From contig CAYWQL010000002.1 of the NCBI GenBank assembly GCA_964460755.1, positions 56,871 through 120,870 on the forward strand: a DNA stretch of 64,000 nt. Reading direction: 5' to 3'. How positions within the stretch are numbered: position 1 is the first letter of the stretch; each line of letters begins with the position of its first letter. Positions 58,898-64,000 of this stretch are shown in pieces. A program made the translations under genes and the position numbers. The DNA comes from JAYFNU01 sp964460755 (GTDB taxonomy: Bacteria; Bacillota; Clostridia; Oscillospirales; Ruminococcaceae). The notes under the pieces were generated by a model. It had not been told where the DNA came from. It searched no databases and saw nothing but the letters and a program-made list of their open reading frames with translations.

Positions 58898-59926
58898 CTA
58901 ATTATAATTCAAATCCAATATGCTGTCAGTAGGTCTTAGCACCGAAAGCGGGTCGATAAACTCGCCGTCGTACTCGACGCTGAAATGAACGTGAGTTCCC
59001 GTGCTTCTTCCTGTGCTTCCCGCGTAACCGATAAGCTGTCCTTTGGCGACCGTCTGACCGACCGACGATACAATTTCGCTCATATGCGCATATACCGTTC
59101 GATAGCCGAAGCCGTGGTCAATCATAACGACGTTGCCCCAACTCGGCATATAGGTCGCGGTGAAAACCGTTCCCCGTCCCGCGGCATAAACCGGCGTTCC
59201 GCGATTGCACGCAAGGTCTATTCCGCTGTGCGTTTCATAGTCGCTGTCGCCGAACGGGTCAACGCGCGCACCGAAAGCGGAGGTATATCTTGCGTCGCTA
59301 ACGGGCCAATAATCGGGAAGACAATCAAGATAATAAAGACGTGCGTCGACCTCTGTCGAAAGATTTCCGACGTTTGTTTCCTCATCTGCAAGAAGAAGGT
59401 CGAGCGCCGCAAGCTTGTTTTCAAGCGCCGAAAGCTGAACCTGAAGGGAAATATCCCCCGAGAGCCGCTTGTTTGGCGTAATCGCCTCCGTCTCGATAAA
59501 CTTTTGCGACGGGACTCCGCCGACTCCATCGAGCGCGGGCTCAAGTCCCACCTTCTCGCGAACGGCATCCTCCGACGAGCTAACCGTGTCAAGCCGCGCC
59601 AGCATCGCGCTCGCCATCTCGTCAAGGTCGCTTATCTGCCGTTCCTGACGTGTGCTTATCTTTTTAAGTCCCGCGTTTTCCGCTTCAACAAGCTTTAAAC
59701 AATATGCCGAATACGCCCAATAGGTCGTAAAACACAGCAACACAAAGGTCGAGATAAGAAACAATAGGATAAGCCCCGCGGGCATTTTGAGATGTCGTGG
59801 TTTCTTTTGAGAGTGAGGGATAAGCATAACCGTGTAGTTCATAAGAATGTTATTCTCTTTGAACTTCTTCCACCTGTCATGTCGCTTTTTACGTTTGCCC
59901 TCAAAAATATCCGTACTCTTTATCAT
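58898..59926 (-). CDS. Membrane-anchored M23 (LytM) metallopeptidase
   Basis: 342 aa. Cytoplasmic basic N-terminus (~1-50), one membrane helix (~51-72), a coiled coil (~76-105 and 150-185), then the LytM domain: SAFGARVDPFGDSDYETHSG, IDLACNRGTPVYAAGRGTV (HxxxD zinc ligands), GNVVMIDHGFGYRTVYAHMS, GTHVHFSVEYDG (HxH). A peptidoglycan endopeptidase, or a degenerate activator; zinc ligands appear intact. The paired bactofilin gene follows by 26 bp. Confidence 0.94.
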   Translation of the reverse strand: MIKSTDIFEGKRKKRHDRWKKFKENNILMNYTVMLIPHSQKKPRHLKMPAGLILLFLISTFVLLCFTTYWAYSAYCLKLVEAENAGLKKISTRQERQISDLDEMASAMLARLDTVSSSEDAVREKVGLEPALDGVGGVPSQKFIETEAITPNKRLSGDISLQVQLSALENKLAALDLLLADEETNVGNLSTEVDARLYYLDCLPDYWPVSDARYTSAFGARVDPFGDSDYETHSGIDLACNRGTPVYAAGRGTVFTATYMPSWGNVVMIDHGFGYRTVYAHMSEIVSSVGQTVAKGQLIGYAGSTGRSTGTHVHFSVEYDGEFIDPLSVLRPTDSILDLNYN

Positions 59927-60139
59927 TAAAAAACTTACTCCAAATCTTCCTTAACCCAAGTCAAAGATATGTTCAACAAAAGTAGAGTGTCTAATATTAT
60001 AAGACAAAATAAGAAAAAATGCACTACCTTTCGCGCAATTTTTATAAAAAGTTCACTTTTTTTCGGACGTCACAGCTGTCGTATATAGTTATCCCATTTT
60101 ATTCTTTGTTGTTAAGTAGAAAATTATTCCAAGGTGCAA

Positions 60140-60164
60140 AAAGACCGCCACAAGGGCGGTCTTT
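60140..60164 (-). terminator. Terminator after the DUF4153/4173 gene
   Basis: AAAGACCGCC-CTTGT-GGCGGTCTTT followed by TTGC on the minus strand. Confidence 0.85.
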
Positions 60165-60171
60165 CTGTAAT

Positions 60172-61824
60172 TTATTTTATTACCTGTTCAAGCAGCAGCT
60201 TTAATTTGATTGAGGAAGCGTTGCATCGATTGAATTTTGACATCTGCAAATACTCATACTTTTGCTGACATATTTCCTTGAAGGTTCCCCCGTATGCCCT
60301 TCCGTCGTTTTCATTATCTATGCACTCGTCGCCGAACTGATAATAGATATTATTCTCTTCGTCAAATTCGACCGCGTTGCCTAATTCGTAGTTTTTGATT
60401 TCGGGAAGGTCTTTGTTCTCGAGCATCGTTATCCAGCCGTCGTCGGAAAGCTGAACAAGCGCGGCGACGTCAAGCTTTTGAGTATATTCGCTTGCCTTAT
60501 ACATTTGGATATTGTATGTCGCGATAAGCTCGTCGACGCTTCCAAAGCAAAGGAAGGCGAACATCATCGTAAAAACAATTCCCATTACGGTGGAAACGCT
60601 GAACCTTTTCGCAAACTGCTTAATAATTATTGCGATAAACAAAAACGTCAGAAGTATCATAAACCACGACGTGTTGACTCGCTTTCTCGTAAGCCCCAAG
60701 TCGCTTATATAAAGCATCATTTTTGAAAACGCAGTGGCGATAATAAAAAGGGTCAGCACCGAAAGAACGGTTGTATAAACCTTAAGCACAACCGGCTTTT
60801 CATTGTCGTCTTTCCATTTGGAAAACACAGTCATAAGAATGATGACGGCGAGATTAATAAGGGCTATGGCGAAAAGCTCGAAGAAGCCTCTTCGCGCATA
60901 TTCAGAATAGCTGAAGCCCTTTGGAAGCACTCCGTTGAAAGCTGAGAAGAAATAGTTAAGCTGAATGACTATAAACGCGGCGTAAACGAGAATCAGCGGC
61001 GTCGCGGCGGCGTAAATGGTCACTGAGGGGGCAAAGCGAAGCTTTCTTGTTTTCATCTCGTTATAATCGTCGGTCAGATAAAATGATTTTAAGCCTCTCG
61101 TATTTGAGAATACAAGCCCGAAAAGATAGAACGCGACAGGTATACCAATGAGTATTTCGAATACGATCACTATGATTTTATTGAGCCTTATATTCTTAAA
61201 AAAATCTGAAAGCGCCTGCTCAAAGCCTGCGTCCGCTTCGGACAAAAGTCCGATAACGACAAACAACAGCGGAACGGCTATTGCAACACCAAGCACAGCG
61301 AACCAGACGTTTTTCGCGCCCTTTCCCTTTCCACTTTTAATCGCCCTCGGAGCGTAGCCGAAACCCGAAAGCGGAACGCCGAAAACTGATTTCAACATAT
61401 CGAACGCAAAGAATTTTCCCGTTTTGTTTCTTTCATTGCATATTGCAAAAATCGTGTACGCACCGAGAAGCATAAGGAAAACCGCGTCAAGAGATTTTAC
61501 AAAATTATTCCCCGTAAGCGAGAACGCCGCCGAGAAGGCGAAATAAATGCCGACGAGCGTCAGATGATAGTAGGAAAGCTTGTATCCCTTTTTCGAAAGA
61601 AACACAAGGTCTACCGCCATTAGCAGGATAAAGAAAAACGAGGTAAAAAAGCCAAGATTATTCGCGAACACATACCGTGCAAAAAAGAAGCCGGCTACGA
61701 GCATAAGCAAGGCGATAACGCCTTCGTTCCTGTCAAAGTCGATTAACTGCTTTTGCGGCGCGGAATAGTTCGCGTAGGGCGACGCAGAAACTGCGGTCGC
61801 GTTGTTATTGTTTGTTTGTGTCAT
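60172..61824 (-). CDS. DUF4153/DUF4173 multi-pass membrane protein
   Basis: 550 aa. An N-terminal polar segment (TQTNNNNATAVSASPYANYS) is followed by ~12 membrane helices and a C-terminal soluble domain of ~110 residues. Core motifs (GYAPRAIKSGKG, SYSEYARRGFFELFAIALIN, TRKRVNTSWFMILL) fit the DUF4153/DUF4173 clan found beside small YozG-like regulators. Function unknown. Overlaps the upstream regulator by 4 bp. Confidence 0.85.
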   Translation of the reverse strand: MTQTNNNNATAVSASPYANYSAPQKQLIDFDRNEGVIALLMLVAGFFFARYVFANNLGFFTSFFFILLMAVDLVFLSKKGYKLSYYHLTLVGIYFAFSAAFSLTGNNFVKSLDAVFLMLLGAYTIFAICNERNKTGKFFAFDMLKSVFGVPLSGFGYAPRAIKSGKGKGAKNVWFAVLGVAIAVPLLFVVIGLLSEADAGFEQALSDFFKNIRLNKIIVIVFEILIGIPVAFYLFGLVFSNTRGLKSFYLTDDYNEMKTRKLRFAPSVTIYAAATPLILVYAAFIVIQLNYFFSAFNGVLPKGFSYSEYARRGFFELFAIALINLAVIILMTVFSKWKDDNEKPVVLKVYTTVLSVLTLFIIATAFSKMMLYISDLGLTRKRVNTSWFMILLTFLFIAIIIKQFAKRFSVSTVMGIVFTMMFAFLCFGSVDELIATYNIQMYKASEYTQKLDVAALVQLSDDGWITMLENKDLPEIKNYELGNAVEFDEENNIYYQFGDECIDNENDGRAYGGTFKEICQQKYEYLQMSKFNRCNASSIKLKLLLEQVIK

Positions 61825-62039
61825 TGTTCTGTTTGCTCCTCTTCAAATTCAAGTATGTCGCTGGGCTGACATTTAAGCTCGTGGCAGAGCCTTTCGAGGG
61901 TAGAAAATCTAATAGCCTTGGCTTTGTTGGTTTTCAATATCGAAAGATTCGCGGGGGTAATGTCTACCCTTGCGGCAAGGTCGTTGAGTGAAATTTTTCT
62001 TTTCGCCATCATCACGTCAAGGTTAACTATAATTGCCAT
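61821..62039 (-). CDS. Small XRE/YozG-like transcriptional regulator
   Basis: 72 aa. MAIIVNLDVMMAKRKISLND, then LAARVDITPANLSILKTNKAKAIRFSTLERLCHELKCQPSDIL, a Cro/C1 helix-turn-helix of the YozG type. Ends with an acidic EFEEEQTEQ tail. Encoded between two membrane proteins (DUF2975 upstream by 13 bp, DUF4153/4173 overlapping downstream), a recurrent Firmicute cassette. AGGAG upstream. Confidence 0.9.
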   Translation of the reverse strand: MAIIVNLDVMMAKRKISLNDLAARVDITPANLSILKTNKAKAIRFSTLERLCHELKCQPSDILEFEEEQTEQ

Positions 62040-62052
62040 TACATTTTCACTC

Positions 62053-62520
62053 CTATATCACGGAGTCGTTTTCTTCGCGAAGCTCGACTGCCTTCGCAAA
62101 GACGTTTTTAAGCACCCGCAAAATGAGTCCCATAAATCCCGCCGCAAAGCAGACAAGGAAGGACAGCGGACGGAAGAAACCAAAGCCGAGATAAATTGCG
62201 CTTACCGCAAAGCAGCAATAGGACATAAGCCGCATAATTCCGCAGTTCTCGTTGACGAACACCTTGTCCGCCCTTATGTTCTCGAGAAGTCGGTTCAGCT
62301 TAACGAGCAAAATAAACGCGGGAACAAGTGTAAAATAAAGGGTTATGCACAGCGGCACAAAGACCGTTGCTCGCGTCACCGTTCCGTTGTAATACCCCGT
62401 TGAAACATAGTCGTAGTACCTCGCGCCGAACGGAATAAGAAACACCGCAGCGATAAGACAAACGAAAAGCACCTTTACAAGAATGCTCGAAAGCTTAATA
62501 GAATTTGATTTAGACCACAT
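62053..62520 (-). CDS. DUF2975 membrane protein
   Basis: 155 aa, four membrane helices (~12-33, 50-72, 93-115, 118-138) and the KLNRLLENIRADKVFVNENC segment typical of DUF2975. Start chosen at MWSKSNSIKLSS with GAAAGG about 12 bp upstream; an ATG 21 codons earlier lacks a ribosome binding site. Family members pair with YozG-like regulators. Function unknown. Confidence 0.85.
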   Translation of the reverse strand: MWSKSNSIKLSSILVKVLFVCLIAAVFLIPFGARYYDYVSTGYYNGTVTRATVFVPLCITLYFTLVPAFILLVKLNRLLENIRADKVFVNENCGIMRLMSYCCFAVSAIYLGFGFFRPLSFLVCFAAGFMGLILRVLKNVFAKAVELREENDSVI

Positions 62521-62647
62521 AATATTTCCCAACCTTTCTGTTGTCGAGGCTATAATATCACGCTGTTTGTTTTTTGTCAACATTTATTTATTGTTTTTCG
62601 ATAATTTTTTTCTGATGAACAGCGGTAGATGAAATAACGGAATTTTG

Positions 62648-62656
62648 TGTTATAAT
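62648..62656 (+). promoter_or_regulatory. Extended -10 promoter of the RNA methyltransferase
   Basis: TGTTATAAT with a weak -35, 28 bp upstream of the start. Confidence 0.55.
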
Positions 62657-62684
62657 AAACGAAAACATATCTGCTGGTGGGGTT

Positions 62685-64000
62685 ATGATAAACAAAAACG
62701 GACTTTACGAAATAGAAATAAAAAGTCTTTCGAGCGACGGAAATGGGGTTGGTCACATAGACGGTATGGCGGTTTTCGTGCCGCTTTGCGCCGTCGGCGA
62801 CCGACTTCGCGTAAAAATCGTCAAGCTTCAAAAAAGCTATGCCTTCGGTATAATCGACGAGGTTCTTGTTCCCTCACCCGAACGAATACCCATCGACTGC
62901 GTTCATTTTTCAAAATGCGGCGGCTGCGCTTTTCGTCAGATAAGCTACGAAGCTGAGCTTTCGGCAAAGCGCGGCTTTGTGCGCGACGCGTTATTGCGGC
63001 TTGGCGGCGTCGATATCGCCGTCAACGACGTTATACCAAGCCCGCTCGTCGACCGATATCGCAACAAGGTTCAGTTCCCCGTAGCCGAAATAAACGGTCG
63101 GCTTACCGTCGGGCTTTATTCCTCAAGAAGTCATCGCGTCGTTCCCGTTTGCGACTGTCTTTTACAGCCGACTCGGCTTAACGAAATCGCCGTCGCCTGT
63201 TGCGAAAGTCTTGACGCTCTGGGGCTTACCGCCTATGACGAGCAAACCCGCAAGGGGCTTCTTCGGCATATTCTTATTCGTCAAAGCGAAAAGGACGGCT
63301 CGGTTATGGTCTGCCTTGTTATTAACGGAAATTCCCTTCCCCGCAAGGAAGAATTCATAACGATAACCGACCGCTTCAGCGAAATAAAGACGATTATTCT
63401 CAACATAAACAAAGGGCAGACCAACGTCATACTCGGTCAGGAATGTAAGACGCTTTTCGGCGGGGGATATCTTAACGATGAGCTTTGCTCCGTTCCCGTT
63501 CGGCTTTCGCCCCTTTCCTTTTTTCAGGTGAATTCAAAGGGCGCGGCGGAGCTTTACAACAAAATTCGCGAGGTTGCAGACGTTGGCAAGGACGAAACCC
63601 TGCTTGACCTTTATTGCGGTACTGGCACAATCGGACTTTCGCTCGCAGGCGACTGCAAAAAGCTTATCGGCGTTGAGGTCGTCAGCCAAGCCATAGCCGA
63701 CGCGAAGCAAAACGCGGCGGCAATGGGTCTTAGTAATTGCGAGTTTATCTGCGCCGACGCTAAGGACGCCGCAGACGCGATAAACACCCGAAGCGAAAAA
63801 ATTGACCTCGCCATAACCGACCCGCCAAGAAAAGGGTGCGGCGACGAGGTGCTGTCTTATCTTGTTAAAATGAACCCAAAGCGAATAGTAATGGTTTCCT
63901 GTAATCCATCGACGCTCGCGCGCGACCTAAAGTATCTTTTCGACCACAGATATACCGCAAACGAAGCATATCCCGTCGATATGTTCCCCCGCACGCCGCA
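62685..64000 (+). CDS. rlmD: 23S rRNA/tRNA uracil-5-methyltransferase (RumA/TrmA family), truncated by window edge
   Basis: 438 codons present; the last part is beyond the window. N-terminal TRAM domain (LYEIEIKSLSSDGNGVGHID), FeS cysteines HFSKCGGCAF with another Cys upstream (IDCVHF) and VCDC, and the SAM domain LLDLYCGTGTIGLSLA, with ITDPPRKGC and MVSCNPSTLARD (catalytic Cys in SCNPST). Methylates U1939 of 23S rRNA or U54 of tRNA; which one cannot be settled. GGTGGGG upstream of ATG. Confidence 0.94.
   Translation, partial: MINKNGLYEIEIKSLSSDGNGVGHIDGMAVFVPLCAVGDRLRVKIVKLQKSYAFGIIDEVLVPSPERIPIDCVHFSKCGGCAFRQISYEAELSAKRGFVRDALLRLGGVDIAVNDVIPSPLVDRYRNKVQFPVAEINGRLTVGLYSSRSHRVVPVCDCLLQPTRLNEIAVACCESLDALGLTAYDEQTRKGLLRHILIRQSEKDGSVMVCLVINGNSLPRKEEFITITDRFSEIKTIILNINKGQTNVILGQECKTLFGGGYLNDELCSVPVRLSPLSFFQVNSKGAAELYNKIREVADVGKDETLLDLYCGTGTIGLSLAGDCKKLIGVEVVSQAIADAKQNAAAMGLSNCEFICADAKDAADAINTRSEKIDLAITDPPRKGCGDEVLSYLVKMNPKRIVMVSCNPSTLARDLKYLFDHRYTANEAYPVDMFPRTP

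Noticed and set aside
1..64000. CRISPR array, tRNA, rRNA, insertion sequence or prophage
   Set aside because: No regularly spaced repeats with unique spacers, cloverleaf-like sequence, transposase, integrase or phage structural gene was recognised in any reading.

Overview
The window looks like a chromosomal segment of an anaerobic, Gram-positive Clostridia-type Firmicute, probably an uncultured gut lineage. This is inferred from gene families, not from a marker gene. Supporting signs are purine genes in the order purE-purC-purF-purM, a Trp T-box, Rex, a BceRS-BceAB cell-wall stress module, SpoIIIE/FtsK with the ClpP-like TepA, DUF5685 beside a cysteine-tailed J-domain protein, GGAGG-type ribosome binding sites, frequent TTG starts and no outer-membrane genes. 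No rRNA, tRNA, CRISPR array, insertion sequence or prophage was recognised. Both ends cut genes: purM at the left, a RumA/TrmA-type methyltransferase at the right.

Layout. 1-3450 (minus): purE-C-F-M behind a structured leader RNA that has its own promoter and an intrinsic terminator. 3.7-8.2 kb: small single genes (amphipathic protein, GNAT acetyltransferase, DUF5684 membrane protein, D-lactate dehydrogenase, PRK06851-type ATPase, coiled-coil unknown). 8.4-16.5 kb (minus): rmuC, then plsY-der-DUF512 and rpmF, then pgi with a small P-loop protein, then a DacF-type carboxypeptidase. 16.6-18.9 kb: mtaB, then a compact XRE-regulator/unknown-effector pair with two identical operators. 18.9-24.5 kb (minus): uppP-ftsK-ComEC-like hydrolase-DUF3006, and tepA. 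24.6-28.4 kb (plus): aconitase-isocitrate dehydrogenase-rex.

28.4-33.7 kb (plus): BceR-BceS, then BceA-BceB with a monofunctional transglycosylase fused to the end of the operon, behind a Bce-type operator. 33.7-36.0 kb (minus): feoA-feoB. 36.1-40.9 kb (plus): polysaccharide deacetylase; DUF5685-DnaJ-like-membrane protein-glmS. 41.1-44.9 kb (plus): two-subunit aconitase X with an old-yellow-enzyme/enoate reductase, a predicted dehydration-reduction pathway. 45.0-47.4 kb (minus): ArsR-HMA-P1B ATPase metal efflux operon with a 16-bp-periodic operator array. 47.6-50.5 kb (plus): three tandem lipoprotein esterase paralogs, each with its own promoter.

50.6-64 kb: MATE exporter; T-box-controlled TrpB2; MerR regulator with a 19-bp-spacer promoter; XRE membrane regulator; DegV lipid-binding protein behind an unusual repeat pair; serine beta-lactamase-family hydrolase; bactofilin with an M23 peptidase; DUF4153/4173-XRE-DUF2975 membrane module; RNA methyltransferase. 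Cell-envelope functions recur: uppP, DacF, transglycosylase, deacetylase, glmS, bactofilin/M23 and Bce. The least explained parts are the purE leader RNA, the XRE/effector pair, the aconitase X-reductase operon, the esterase triplet and the dyads upstream of degV.
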